Source: Lachnospiraceae bacterium (lineage in GTDB: Bacteria; Bacillota; Clostridia; Lachnospirales; Lachnospiraceae). From it: 43,681 nucleotides of DNA. The stretch spans positions 1 through 43,681 of the forward strand of contig CAJTEE010000004.1 of assembly GCA_910575275.1 (NCBI GenBank). Reading direction: 5' to 3'. Shown in pieces: positions 1 through 8,097 of the stretch. Position numbers and translations under genes: made by a program. Below the pieces are notes generated by a model, which searched no databases, was not told the DNA's origin, and worked only from the letters and a program-made list of their open reading frames with translations. How positions within the stretch are numbered: the first letter of the stretch is position 1; each line of letters opens with the position of its first letter.

Positions 1-282
1 CGCGCGGCAAACCATATCATATTTTCAAATTTTTTCACTCGAAATTAAACTTATATAATACGACGTTTCTCTTAAATACGTGATTTCTTTTCTTTTATTC
101 TTTTAAGCACAAAATTATAAATTCTTAAGATATTCTTAAATCCAGAAAAATATATCAAATTGTTTCTTAACCTCACACAACTCTACTTCAAAAAAAAAAT
201 GTGGTTGGAAGTATAATGGCCTCGTAATGCAATTAGGAATTTCAAAAACGTTTCAAAAAGAAAAAAGGAGAGTGCATTCATT
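1..282 (+). repeat. Left arm of 282-bp inverted repeat (upstream region of surface protein 1)
   Basis: This stretch is the reverse complement of 11545-11826. By eye the two match base for base except for an 18-base block at 190-207, where this copy has an A10 tract followed by TGTGGTTG and the other has part of a perfect palindrome. The arm holds the promoter, leader and ribosome site of the surface gene that starts at 283. The similarity continues into the coding sequence. The window starts on the first base of the arm, as expected if an assembly broke at a long inverted repeat. Confidence 0.92.
212..217 (+). promoter_or_regulatory. -10 box TATAAT of surface protein gene 1
   Basis: A perfect TATAAT lies 65 bases before the start codon and is conserved at the same place in the copies at 4292-4297 and 11610-11615 (minus). 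No convincing -35 is visible. Where a -35 would sit, this copy has an A-tract and the other copies have a recombination-site-like palindrome, so promoter strength may depend on that block. The leader between -10 and ATG is nearly identical in all three copies, with an AGGAG ribosome site at about 266-270. Confidence 0.65.
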
Positions 283-1887
283 ATGATTGCTGCAGTTGTA
301 TCTGCGGCAGCCCTGCTGGCATTAGGCGCTTCCATGACTTCTTTCGCAGCAGCCAAGGGAACTTGGATGATGGAAGACGGCGAGTGGAAATGCTATGACA
401 AGAATGGGGATGAATATACCAACATCTTCTGCTCCAGCAATGGCAAAGAGTATTACGTAGGCGATGATGGTCTTCTGGTTCGTTCGGACTGGGTTGAGTA
501 CGACGGCGAGTGGTACTTCGTAAACAGCAGCGGGGCGAAGATCACCAACGACTGGAGACTGACGACTCCGCATGATGATGAGTCCGCGGATGAGGAATGG
601 TATTACTTCCAGTCTTCTGGTAAGATGGCTACCAATAAGAAAGTTGCTTATAAGGGTAAGACCTATTACTTCGATACAGACGGAAAGATGTTGACCGGCT
701 GGATTACTGATGATGGAACAGGCACTAACTCTGTTAATGAAGCAAATGATTTTGACAAAGATCACACTTATTACTGCGATGAGACTGGCGCTCGCGTAGC
801 CAATAAATGGGTAAAAGATATTGAGCCTGGTACCGCTGAAGACGATGCAGATGCAGACGAATATTGGTATTGGTTAAAGAGTTCAGGTAAGGCGGCGACC
901 GGTAAGCAGGCTAATATCAAGGGTCAGTTGTTCTTCTTTGATGCTGAGGGTCGTATGCTGACTGGCTGGGTAGCAGCTACTGCCGGCGGCTATGAGCAAA
1001 TTGATAAGGAAGATGAAGAAAGAGCATTTGCTGCAGATGAGGATATCTACTACTGTGCTTATGATGAGGACTCTGGTGAGGATGGCCACGCCAAGAGAAA
1101 TCGTTGGGTTAAAACATGGTTACCGCTGAAGAAAGCTGCTGCAGAAGACGATGATCTTAAGTGGTTCTGGTTTGACAAGAATGGTAAACTCTATAGAACT
1201 CAGACGGCTGTAGCTTCCAAATCTGATGCGTTTGAGTACGACTTCAAGGATGGAAAACTTGAACCAAAAGCGACTGACTGGAAGAAGGTTTCCAGAAAGA
1301 AGGTTAACGCTAAAGATTATTGGTTTGACAATGAGGGCGTTATGCTTGCTAAGTTCTACCTGATTGGAGACCAGCATGACGTAACTACCCATGAGCTGTA
1401 TTATTTTGGTGGTGCTGATGATGGTTCTATGAAGACTGGTTCACAGTCCATCAAAGATGATGCTGGCGATACCTACAAGTTCTATTTCTATACTAAGAAT
1501 AAGACATATAAAGAAGGCAACAGCTATAATAAGGGTGCTGGTGTTACTGGTAACCAGAATAATAAGTTGTATTGGTATGGTAGATTAGTACAGGCCGAAG
1601 ATTATAAGTATCAGATGGTTGAGATTGATGTAAATGGTTCTTCCAACTGGTTTATTGTTAATGCGAACGGAGCCATTCAGCATGGTCGCAGTGAATACAA
1701 GGAAGATGGAGACATTTTAATTAATACCTCTGAAAAAGAGCACGAAAGAAAAATTGGCTATAAGGAAGGAAAGAACGACGAGCAGTTCAAGTATTCCATT
1801 AGTGCAGCTGATGTAGCCGATGTACAGGGAACCAAGTCTGGATTACCGGATGTGAGCGTTAATGATCTTTTCACACCTGTAAATTAA
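283..1887 (+). CDS. Secreted cell-wall-binding-repeat protein 1 (534 aa)
   Basis: Predicted surface protein built almost entirely of aromatic/glycine repeats of the choline/glucan-binding (CW_binding_1-like) type, for example around residues 126-140 (ending LTGW), 193-208, 215-229, 293-304, 345-357 and 372-386. No catalytic domain is visible, so binding to wall polymer is the likely role. The N-terminus is a hydrophobic signal-peptide core (residues 2-22, SFA-A cleavage-like). Compared with the paralogue at 9931-11544 it lacks the five codons RKQTK directly after Met, which removes the positive n-region and may impair export. Acidic spacers such as EDDADADE separate repeats. The start is fixed by the leader shared with its paralogues. 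It is monocistronic, with a terminator at 1946. Confidence 0.9.
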   Translation: MIAAVVSAAALLALGASMTSFAAAKGTWMMEDGEWKCYDKNGDEYTNIFCSSNGKEYYVGDDGLLVRSDWVEYDGEWYFVNSSGAKITNDWRLTTPHDDESADEEWYYFQSSGKMATNKKVAYKGKTYYFDTDGKMLTGWITDDGTGTNSVNEANDFDKDHTYYCDETGARVANKWVKDIEPGTAEDDADADEYWYWLKSSGKAATGKQANIKGQLFFFDAEGRMLTGWVAATAGGYEQIDKEDEERAFAADEDIYYCAYDEDSGEDGHAKRNRWVKTWLPLKKAAAEDDDLKWFWFDKNGKLYRTQTAVASKSDAFEYDFKDGKLEPKATDWKKVSRKKVNAKDYWFDNEGVMLAKFYLIGDQHDVTTHELYYFGGADDGSMKTGSQSIKDDAGDTYKFYFYTKNKTYKEGNSYNKGAGVTGNQNNKLYWYGRLVQAEDYKYQMVEIDVNGSSNWFIVNANGAIQHGRSEYKEDGDILINTSEKEHERKIGYKEGKNDEQFKYSISAADVADVQGTKSGLPDVSVNDLFTPVN

Positions 1888-1925
1888 TACGATAATTGGT
1901 TTTTACTTCAAATTATTTCTAACCA

Positions 1926-1975
1926 TAGAAATTCTAATTGCAGTATCGGGCGAGATTAATTCTCGCCCGATTTTA
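1926..1975 (+). terminator. Conserved 17-mer and rho-independent terminator of surface protein gene 1
   Basis: A 10-bp perfect stem (TCGGGCGAGA, loop TTAAT, TCTCGCCCGA, at 1946-1970) is followed by TTTTA. Just before it, 1926-1942 carries a 17-base element (reverse complement TGCAATTAGAATTTCTA) that occurs identically beside the terminators of the two other long paralogues (2983-2999 and 9850-9866). Confidence 0.88.
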
Positions 1976-2096
1976 GTATGCTATTGAGAGATTAATGTGT
2001 GTTTTTATACGATAATAGCAATGTATAGAGCTATCTCAATAAAATTGTAAAGGGAAATTTTTATTGCATAAACTACTCTGTTATGGCATAATATAA

Positions 2097-2111
2097 GTAA
2101 GAAATTCTTAC
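2097..2111. promoter_or_regulatory. 15-bp palindrome, likely operator of the AbrB/PIN pair
   Basis: GTAAGAAATTCTTAC is a perfect 7-1-7 dyad 19 bases before the antitoxin start and just after an AT-rich TAATAT-like -10 (about 2090-2095). This is the usual place for an autoregulatory operator of an AbrB/MazE-fold antitoxin. An AAAGGGG ribosome site follows at about 2115-2121. Confidence 0.5.
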
Positions 2112-2130
2112 TCGAAAGGGGTATAATTAA

Positions 2131-2397
2131 ATGCGTATGCAAATATTAACTGTTTCTTCGAAAGGTCAGATTTCTCTGCCTGTCAGCATTCGCAAGCTAT
2201 TGTCGATTGATACAGGGGATAAGCTAGTGGCATATACTTCGGGAGATGCTATTATGCTCAAGACATTAAAACTTCCTTCCGTACAAGAATTTGAAGCTTC
2301 GTTGGATGAAGCGAAGAAGTGGGTAGTTTCCGTTGGCTACGATGAAGATGATATCAATGACATAGCCAAATCAACAAGAAGGAAAAAAAGAATATGA
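2131..2397 (+). CDS. AbrB/SpoVT-type (MazE-fold) antitoxin, 88 aa
   Basis: Small swapped-hairpin AbrB-family DNA-binding protein. Residues 5-50 show the family pattern: a beta strand, SSKGQISLPVSIRK, then a GDKL turn and a hydrophobic strand. The C-terminal half (acidic and helical, with an SxDEAKKW-like stretch and basic tail RRKKRI) would bind the toxin. The stop codon overlaps the start of the downstream PIN gene as ATGA (2394-2397), the usual translational coupling in toxin-antitoxin pairs. The antitoxin reads intact while the toxin does not. A palindrome directly upstream probably serves autorepression. Confidence 0.82.
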   Translation: MRMQILTVSSKGQISLPVSIRKLLSIDTGDKLVAYTSGDAIMLKTLKLPSVQEFEASLDEAKKWVVSVGYDEDDINDIAKSTRRKKRI

Positions 2398-2744
2398 GAA
2401 TCGTGGTAGATACAAATGTCCTGATCTCTGGTGTATTTTTTGGCGGATTTCCCAGAAAAATCCTCAGCTCTATTGCCAGCAAAAAAATAACGGCTTGTGC
2501 AACATCTGAAATCGTTAATGAATATGAGGAAATTGTACAGGAGATGATTGATTGAAAGCAGAGACATATCAGCAGGGCGATTCTGATTCCTTTGATTAAA
2601 GTAATGGAAATTATTGAGCCGTCCTCTCACATTCAAATATGCCGTGATCTGGATGATGATAAATTTTTGGAATGTGCAAAGGATTCGCATGCTTTTTATA
2701 TCGTAAATGACGATAAAGACTTGCTTGTAATTAAGAATATATAA
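2394..2744 (+). pseudogene. PIN-domain toxin (COG1569-like) interrupted by TGA
   Basis: The reading frame starting at 2394 encodes a PIN-type ribonuclease of 116 codons: MRIVVDTNVLISG at the start (first catalytic Asp), a conserved Glu region (TSEIVNEYEE) near codons 38-48, a DLDDDKFLECA stretch near codon 85, and IVNDDKDLL at the end (the last acidic residues). Codon 54 is TGA (2553-2555), after which the frame continues unbroken to TAA at 2742. It is therefore either an inactivated toxin, a sequencing error, or a site of readthrough. It overlaps the antitoxin stop by four bases. Confidence 0.82.
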
Positions 2745-2948
2745 ATCATAACGGCTAAAAATTTTTGTGAAAAATATTTGTCTTCTTGATTTGTAGTAAC
2801 ATATGAAAACAGAACTATTTTGCTAAAGTCTGCGCGGAGTATTGCTAAAAATAAGATTTGTATATTCTATCTGGTACGGGCTATTTTGAGAATCGGGAGT
2901 TGCAATGCAACTAAACAATTCTATTAATATACTTTTAAAAACTTCTCC

Positions 2949-2999
2949 AAAAATCGGGCGGAAATTTCTTCCCGCCCATGTCTGCAATTAGAATTTCTA
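2949..2999 (-). terminator. Terminator and conserved 17-mer for the surface protein 2 body
   Basis: On the minus strand a GGGCGG/CCGCCC hairpin (about 2955-2977) is followed by ATTTTTGG. The shared 17-mer TGCAATTAGAATTTCTA lies at 2983-2999, between the stop codon of the 3021 gene and this hairpin. From 2745 to 2948 I see no gene. Confidence 0.75.
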
Positions 3000-3020
3000 A
3001 CCTATTAGATTAAATTAGTT

Positions 3021-4284
3021 TTACGGCGCCTCGAAATAATCATTAAGGACAATATCCCGAGCATTATTTTCGCTTAACGTAGCTACATCGAAACCATATT
3101 TTGTGTTATCAGCAGCATTACTAAAGATTACATCTTTAGTGTTAACGAGAACACTATTATCTTCCTTGTATTCTGTTTTGGAATGCTGAATACTACCAGT
3201 AGTGTTTACAAGGAAGCTTACAGGCTCATCGTTAATATTAATTGTAGCAACCTGATATTTATAATCATCCGCCTGAATGAGCAGACCATAGTAATATAGC
3301 TTACCACCTTGATTGCCAATTATACCACGGCCCTTGGTATCTTTACCTTTTGTTTCGAAGTAGAATCTATACGTATCTCCTGCATCATCTTTAATGGACT
3401 GGGAGCCGACCTTCATTGCACCATCGTGCTTTCCGCCAAAATAATACATAAATGTATCAGTGCCAGGTTTGGCGGCATCGTCAGGTGTATTATCAACTAA
3501 ATAAAATCCGCTGACCATTGCACCGTCCTGATCGAACCAGTAATCTTTGGAGCCGACATGCTTCTTAGAAATTGTAGTTGGATAATCCGACGTCACCTTA
3601 GTACTATCAACTTCCAGTTTTCCATCCGCCAGTTTATATTTTCTGGCATTTGAATAAGAAGCAATTGTGCTATCCTCTATCGTTACCTGAAGCTTTCCGT
3701 CCTTGCCAAGCCAGAAGTATTTAAGATCATCATCTTCTTCGCTCTCTATATCTTGTGGCTTCCAGGTATATACCCATCTTCCTTTTTTAGCATGACCATC
3801 ACCCTCGCCAGCTTTTCCATCGTAACCACAGAAATAAACCCCTGCGTCTTTATTTCCTCCATGGACTTCGAAATAGTCACTGATTTTTCCGAGATTTTGG
3901 TCTTCGTCATAATCGTAAAGAGCTTCGAACTCCTTGTAATTATCGCCTGTGGCGATTACCCAGCCATAAAGCATTTTACCATCCTTACCAAAGAAGAATG
4001 TCTGTCCTTTGATATTACCTTGACGGCCAGTTGCAACTTTTCCATTAGACTTTAACCAATACCAATACTCATCAGCATCTGTTTCATCTTCTCCTGTACC
4101 AGGCTCAGTTGTATAAACCCAGTTATTGACTACTCGCGCTCCGGTTTCATCACAATAATACGTAGTTTCATCGTCACTGTCCAAAACGTCTATAGCCTCA
4201 TTAACGGCCTCTTTGCCGGTTCCGGTTGTTACCCAACCAGTCATCATCTTCCCCTCACCGTCAAAGAAGTAGGTTTTTCCCTTA
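3021..4284 (-). pseudogene. 3' body of split cell-wall-binding-repeat protein 2, without promoter or signal peptide
   Basis: About 421 codons of surface repeat protein on the minus strand, similar throughout to residues 125-534 of the paralogues: TYFFDGEGKMMTGW, YWYWLKSNGKVATG, TFFFGKDGKMLYGW, KYFWLGKDGKL, KDYWFDQDGAMVSGFY, MYYFGGKHDGAMKVG. An open frame extends upstream to 4358, but those codons are only the antisense of the leader of the oppositely oriented 5' piece. The true 5' end (promoter, ATG, signal peptide and first repeats) lies inverted at 4282-4752. Joined at the shared AAG GGA codons, the two pieces give one continuous frame of about 549 codons. In the present orientation this body should be silent. 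Terminator and conserved 17-mer follow at 2949-2999. Confidence 0.9.
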
Positions 4285-4292
4285 TCGGAAGT
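4265..4292. repeat. Inversion junction A (dif-like half-site with TTTCCC core)
   Basis: On the plus strand the site reads AGAAGTAGGTT, core TTTCCC, TTATCGGAAGT. The right arm matches the arm of the palindrome at 11615-11642 (10 of 11). The left arm is coding sequence of the split gene. Read on the minus strand, the arm ACTTCCGATAA resembles the XerC-side arm of Firmicute dif sites as I remember it. Confidence 0.7.
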
Positions 4293-4758
4293 ATAATGGC
4301 CTCGTAATGCAATTAGGAATTTCAAAAACGTTTCAAAAAGAAAAAAAGAAGAGTGCATTCATTATGAGAAAGCAGACAAAAATTGCTGCAGTTGTATCTG
4401 CGGCAGCCCTGCTGGCATTAGGCGCTTCCATGACTTCTTTCGCAGCAGCCAAGGGAACTTGGATGATGGAAGACGGCGAGTGGAAATGCTACAATAAGAA
4501 CGGAGAGCCTTACTATAACGAATTCTGTTCCAGTAACGGTAAGGAATACTATGTCGGGGATGATGGATTTATTGTCCGCTCGCAGTGGGTAGAGGGTTCG
4601 GATGGTGAGCTCTATTTTGTAAACAGTAGTGGTGCGAAAATTACGAATGACTGGAGATTAACTTCTCCGAACGATGATGAATCCGCAGATGAAGAATGGT
4701 TTTACTTTCAGTCCAGCGGTAAAATGGCTGTAAACAAAAAGATTTCCTATAAGGGAAA
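4276..4758. mobile_element. Invertible segment carrying the 5' end of surface protein gene 2
   Basis: The segment between the two core hexamers (TTTCCC at 4276-4281, GGGAAA at 4753-4758) carries a -10 box, leader, ribosome site, ATG, signal peptide and about 131 codons of the split gene, oriented opposite to the 3' body. Inverting it between the cores restores codons for YKG followed by KTYFFDG in frame. The upstream side would then read TAAACCTATAA, TTTCCC, TTATCGGAAGT, a recognisable dif-like promoter site like that of the intact paralogue. No recombinase gene lies inside the segment. Confidence 0.82.
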
Positions 4759-4774
4759 TTATAGGTTTACATAA
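4364..4774 (+). CDS. Truncated surface protein 2: signal peptide and N-terminal repeats (136 aa)
   Basis: Current-orientation product of the split gene. It has a complete signal peptide (MRKQTK n-region, hydrophobic core, SFA-A cleavage-like site), then the family N-terminal domain with GTWMMEDGEWKCYNKNG, KEYYVGDDG, ELYFVNSSGAKITNDW and WFYFQSSGKM. After ISYKG the frame leaves the family at the inversion breakpoint, adds NYRFT and stops. The start is the ATG with the conserved leader; a -10 TATAAT sits at 4292-4297 and the ribosome site is GAAGAG (weaker than the AGGAG of the other copies). If expressed, it would be a small secreted fragment with few wall-binding repeats. Without the inversion it would continue into the 3021-4284 body. 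Confidence 0.85.
   Translation: MRKQTKIAAVVSAAALLALGASMTSFAAAKGTWMMEDGEWKCYNKNGEPYYNEFCSSNGKEYYVGDDGFIVRSQWVEGSDGELYFVNSSGAKITNDWRLTSPNDDESADEEWFYFQSSGKMAVNKKISYKGNYRFT
4742..4769. repeat. Inversion junction B (dif-like site with GGGAAA core)
   Basis: The plus strand reads ATTTCCTATAA, core GGGAAA, TTATAGGTTTA. The 11-6-11 layout equals that of the perfect palindrome at 11615-11642, with shared inner bases ATAA, GGGAAA, TTAT. The left arm is coding sequence (codons for ISYK), and the right arm belonged to the upstream flank of the gene before inversion. Confidence 0.75.
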
Positions 4775-5033
4775 CATACCAATAAAAAATAAATTATGAA
4801 GGAGAAGGTCGGGGATAGCATAGGAATCATCTTCCAATAATATGGAGAAGTGGAAGTATATTAATATATCCCAATATAGAATTTTCTTACAAAGATAATC
4901 TATGTTGGCGAAAGCAAAATAAGGGCTAATGTGGAGAAAAAATATTAAAATTTGTAAGACAGCAGACGGAAGATATGATAATGAATGCTAAAAACGAATT
5001 AATTAATCCAGGAAATAATCAAAAATACTATCC

Positions 5034-5162
5034 TTTGAGAAAGTCGGCAAAAAATATATTGACTCTAATCGGTTAGAGAAAATGGTGAAACATTAATTAA
5101 GTGAAGGGGGAGCCATTGTGGAGATGCAAAACGACGGAGATTGGAATTTTCAAACTCTGTAA
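5034..5162 (+). pseudogene. Possible decayed ORF in the 4775-5259 gap
   Basis: The gap between the truncated surface gene and the next regulator holds one stretch that still reads like protein. The frame from 5034 gives about 20 codons (FEKVGKKYIDSNRLEKMVKH), a TAA, then LSEGGAIVEMQNDGDW and a stop. No start, ribosome site or family is recognisable. The rest of the gap (4775-5033) shows nothing I can support. Confidence 0.25.
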
Positions 5163-5170
5163 TTTATAAA

Positions 5171-5192
5171 TGTCGAAAAATGTCGCTAAAAA
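5171..5192 (+). promoter_or_regulatory. Tandem Spo0A-box-like repeats before regulator 1
   Basis: TGTCGAAAAATGTCG contains two TGTCG units 10 bases apart, one helical turn, followed by CTAAAAA. The 0A box of Spo0A is TGTCGAA, so the first unit is a perfect box. The same arrangement occurs on the minus strand before the second regulator (8931-8951), which supports autoregulation. Confidence 0.7.
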
Positions 5193-5259
5193 TATATTTA
5201 TGTCTTAATCAATCTGCGTTACAATAGTAGTATCAAAAGTGAGGAGGGGACAAGTACAA

Positions 5260-5598
5260 ATGAAAAGAATCCATAAATGGACACAGGCAGAAGTTGTCCA
5301 GTTGGGTATTACCGAAGGGCTATACGGAAAAGATTATCTTGTTTTTACAATGGAACTTATGGAAAATGATCCCACACGCCTTTGCTGTATTTCAAAGCTG
5401 ATTTATTCAGAAATTTCAAATCACTTTAAAACCAACGTAGCCTGTGTGGAGCGTGACATAAGAACGCTGATTAATAAGATTTGGGAAGACGGGAATCGGG
5501 CCTATTTAGAAGAAATAGCGGGCCGTACATTGGATAAACGACCCAGTAATAAACAATTTATCGACATGTTATATGCACGGTATATACAATACACATAA
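5260..5598 (+). CDS. Stand-alone Spo0A C-terminal-domain regulator 1 (112 aa)
   Basis: The whole protein corresponds to the DNA-binding domain of Spo0A (PF08769-type) with no receiver domain. Recognisable parts are LGITEGLYGKDYL near the start, a middle helix pair, and the recognition region NHFKTNVACVERDIRTLI, then WEDGN and PSNKQFIDML at the end, as in Spo0A. I chose ATG 5260 because a GAGGAGGGG ribosome site lies about 10 bases upstream and because the second copy has the same start and length. It would act as a phosphorylation-independent transcription factor. It stands between two surface-protein fragments, converges on the AAA-like gene, and has tandem 0A boxes upstream. Confidence 0.88.
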   Translation: MKRIHKWTQAEVVQLGITEGLYGKDYLVFTMELMENDPTRLCCISKLIYSEISNHFKTNVACVERDIRTLINKIWEDGNRAYLEEIAGRTLDKRPSNKQFIDMLYARYIQYT

Positions 5599-5601
5599 AG
5601 A

Positions 5602-5640
5602 ATATCGGCGAGGAGCAGAAACTTCTCGTCGATATCTTTT
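5602..5640. terminator. Bidirectional terminator between regulator 1 and the AAA-like gene
   Basis: A 14-bp nearly perfect stem (ATATCGGCGAGGAG at 5602-5615 and CTTCTCGTCGATAT at 5622-5635) is followed by CTTTTA. It lies between convergent genes and can serve both. Confidence 0.8.
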
Positions 5641-5664
5641 ATGCGTATATGTTTTATTTTTTCA

Positions 5665-7365
5665 TTATTCAAATTCTTTGTACAGCGCTTTTACATAACA
5701 CTGTTTCTTGAAAAAAGCGATTCCGTAATGCCAGGCACCGACATACCCTTCCTCGGGAAGCCACTCATCATATTTCATTTTTTGAATTTGTTCTAAAGCA
5801 AAATCGCAAGCTGTCTCCATTCCCTTAAATGTTTTTGATAGTTTTAGCTCTATTATCACTGGTGGTCTGCTGACATTCAAACTTCGAACCAAAATATCAA
5901 AACGGCCGTTTCCGCTTTCGCGGTTAGACTGTACCAAGTACTCCTTTAAATTCCCTAATACGCCAAGAAGAAATCCATGATAAAAAGCCTCTTTGTTATC
6001 CATATAACTAATCGTTTTCTGGAGAAGCCCCTGCAATCCCTCTTGAAAGCCGGATGCGTTTCCTCTGAGTAATGTGTCATATATGGGCGTAAGATTCAAT
6101 AGCTGTAATTCCTCTTTGAACCAGGAGGTTATCGTGTTTTCATAGATATAAGCAACCTCCTCATTTGGAATGGCCAAAGAAACAAGCAAGTTTCGGCCTT
6201 CTAACCGCTGCGATGTTTGTTTTAAATAACCTGTGTAAAACAGAAAATTCCACAAATTATCAGTCGAATCATATATGCTGTCATAAGTAATTTCTTCATA
6301 AATTGGTTTTTCTATCGTTTCACCTCTAAGCAACGCCTCTATTTCGGCCTTTGCGGACATATCTGCACGTTTTATAAGATCTCTTACAATACTATTTGAG
6401 CTGGTGTTGGACCAATAAGGGCGTGGAAGGGCGTTTATATTTTCAACCAATGCTTTTACATAATTGATAACACTCCAGGGATTATAAACATCTTGCCCAC
6501 CAAGGCGATATCCATCATACCATTTTTGCATGAGTTCCTTCTTAGAACTCAGCTCATAATTTTGTAATATTTGGTTCAGTTCCTCCTGAGTAAAACCAAA
6601 GTACTCTCCAAAAAGCTCATCAACAATTGATATCACTTCCAAGTTGTTTAATCCTGTAAAGATTGATTCTTTGGAAATTCGCAAACAACCTGTAATAACA
6701 GCAAATTCCAGATAAGGATTTGTCTTTAATGCTGATTCGAACAGAGAACGTATCACACCAATCATCTCATTATAAAAATTGTTGTAATAAGCGTTTTCCA
6801 AAGGTACATCATATTCATCAAGAAGAATAATTATTTTTTTCTCATTTGTCAGATACAGACAATCAGACAGAAATCTCAATGCTGTGGCTAATTCCGCTCG
6901 ACTGGCCTTTTGATTCATAATATTCAAATAGCGGCGTTTGTCTTCCTCAAGCGTGATCTGCCCTAAAATTTCCCGATGGCGTTTAAATTCCCTGGCAATC
7001 TCCTCAGTAATACAATAATACGCTGTCTCAAAATCCGGCTGTTTCGCCGACTTTAAAGAAAGACTGATTACGGAATATTGACACATTCGCTCAATATATG
7101 CTTTTCCTGCCTTCATAATTTTAAGGTTTTCAAAAAGCATTTTTCTCTTAATGTTTTTTTCTCTATTCCCCGTATCCTCAAAGAAATCCTGCAGCATGCT
7201 CATATTCAACGTTTTTCCAAATCTTCGAGGACGGGTAAATAGTGTAACCTCTCCTTTTTTGTCAAGAAGTTCCTTTATCATTAATGTTTTATCTACATAA
7301 TAGTACCCATTTTTAATAATATTTTCAAAATTATCTACCCCTATTGGCAACGGTTGAAATTTCAT
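5665..7365 (-). CDS. AAA-ATPase-like / PD-(D/E)XK nuclease protein (566 aa)
   Basis: Member of the abundant AAA_ATPase_like (PF09820-type) plus DUF1703/PD-(D/E)XK family, whose function is not established. The N-terminus has the diagnostic PLPIGVDNFENII, then YYVDKTLMIKELL, then a Walker-A-like RPRRFGKTLNMSML; a Walker-B-like IIILLDEYDVPL follows near residue 180. The C-terminal domain shows the nuclease-fold pattern GNGRFDILV, then PPVIIELKLSK (catalytic ExK), and a closing stretch on recycling of the Tyr/Trp-rich tail. A GTG at 7377 is possible, but ATG 7365 has a better-spaced GAGGTGG. A truncated second copy lies in mirror orientation at 8088-8446. Confidence 0.86.
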   Translation of the reverse strand: MKFQPLPIGVDNFENIIKNGYYYVDKTLMIKELLDKKGEVTLFTRPRRFGKTLNMSMLQDFFEDTGNREKNIKRKMLFENLKIMKAGKAYIERMCQYSVISLSLKSAKQPDFETAYYCITEEIAREFKRHREILGQITLEEDKRRYLNIMNQKASRAELATALRFLSDCLYLTNEKKIIILLDEYDVPLENAYYNNFYNEMIGVIRSLFESALKTNPYLEFAVITGCLRISKESIFTGLNNLEVISIVDELFGEYFGFTQEELNQILQNYELSSKKELMQKWYDGYRLGGQDVYNPWSVINYVKALVENINALPRPYWSNTSSNSIVRDLIKRADMSAKAEIEALLRGETIEKPIYEEITYDSIYDSTDNLWNFLFYTGYLKQTSQRLEGRNLLVSLAIPNEEVAYIYENTITSWFKEELQLLNLTPIYDTLLRGNASGFQEGLQGLLQKTISYMDNKEAFYHGFLLGVLGNLKEYLVQSNRESGNGRFDILVRSLNVSRPPVIIELKLSKTFKGMETACDFALEQIQKMKYDEWLPEEGYVGAWHYGIAFFKKQCYVKALYKEFE

Positions 7366-7400
7366 ATCAGATACCACCTCTTTCTTTAGGATACAATAAT

Positions 7401-7429
7401 ATTATATCTATTATTTGCAAAAGGTACAA
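7401..7429 (-). promoter_or_regulatory. Promoter of the AAA-like gene
   Basis: On the minus strand TTGTAC and TATAAT are separated by 17 bases, about 35 bases upstream of the ATG at 7365. Confidence 0.65.
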
Positions 7430-7554
7430 GAACTATTTTTGCGCCTACCATATTGACTCAACCATTATTTTTTATGTATTCAAGAATTATCGAAAAATGA
7501 GAAGTACTTAAATTAACCTGTTGTGCTAGATAAAAAACCAAAAGAACTTCAACA

Positions 7555-8097
7555 GTTTGCAAATTGGGGCGAGCCCGCTACTGCCATACGTTCCGCGGCC
7601 TTGAGGCAGACTATGGGAAATGTCCATCGTAGAAAGAGACACATTTTGGCTATAAAGTCCATGTCATGATTACCTTGGAGGGATATGTCACAGCATTCGA
7701 AGTCACGCCCGCCTCCACAGATGACAGAAAAGGGATGCGTGACCTGGTGGATGGATAATCAAGCCTTGTCATCTTTGGGAACAAAGGCTATATTGGCGAA
7801 GCCTTGGTCGAAGAATTATCAAGGCAAGGAATATGTATTATAGCGCTAAAGCGTTCCAGCAGCAGGACAGACTGGCCTGGACATGTGCGGCAGCTAATAT
7901 TTTGGCTACGCAGGTGTGTAGAAACCGTATTCTTACAGCTTAGTGGGCAGCTAAATGCAGAACATGTGCTTGCCAGAAGCTTCCAGGGGCTATGCACGCG
8001 TTTTACGAACAAGATCCTTGCATACAACCTTTGCATGGTATTGAACAGCCTTTTTGGTGGGGATTGCGAGCTTGCCCGCATAAAATTGAGACGTTGA
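7555..8097 (+). pseudogene. IS982-type transposase remnant
   Basis: Decayed DDE transposase without its N-terminus. The surviving frame reads FRGLEADYGKCPS, a stop, then THFGYKVHVMITLEGY and FEVTPASTDDRKGMRDL, a second stop (near 7757), then VIFGNKGYIGEALVEEL, and finally ETVFLQLSGQLNAEHVLARS and TRFTNKILAYNLCMVLNSLF, which is the conserved C-terminus of the IS982/DDE_Tnp_1_3 type. At least two in-frame stops and no terminal inverted repeats were found. It sits at the axis of the mirror-image arrangement of the cassette and abuts the truncated AAA-like copy, so it may have taken part in the duplication. Confidence 0.72.

Noticed and set aside
4285-4358. Upstream extension of the 3' body frame (Met at 4358)
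   Set aside because: Those codons are the antisense of the leader of the oppositely oriented 5' piece. No ribosome site is present, and the natural N-terminus is the inverted segment.
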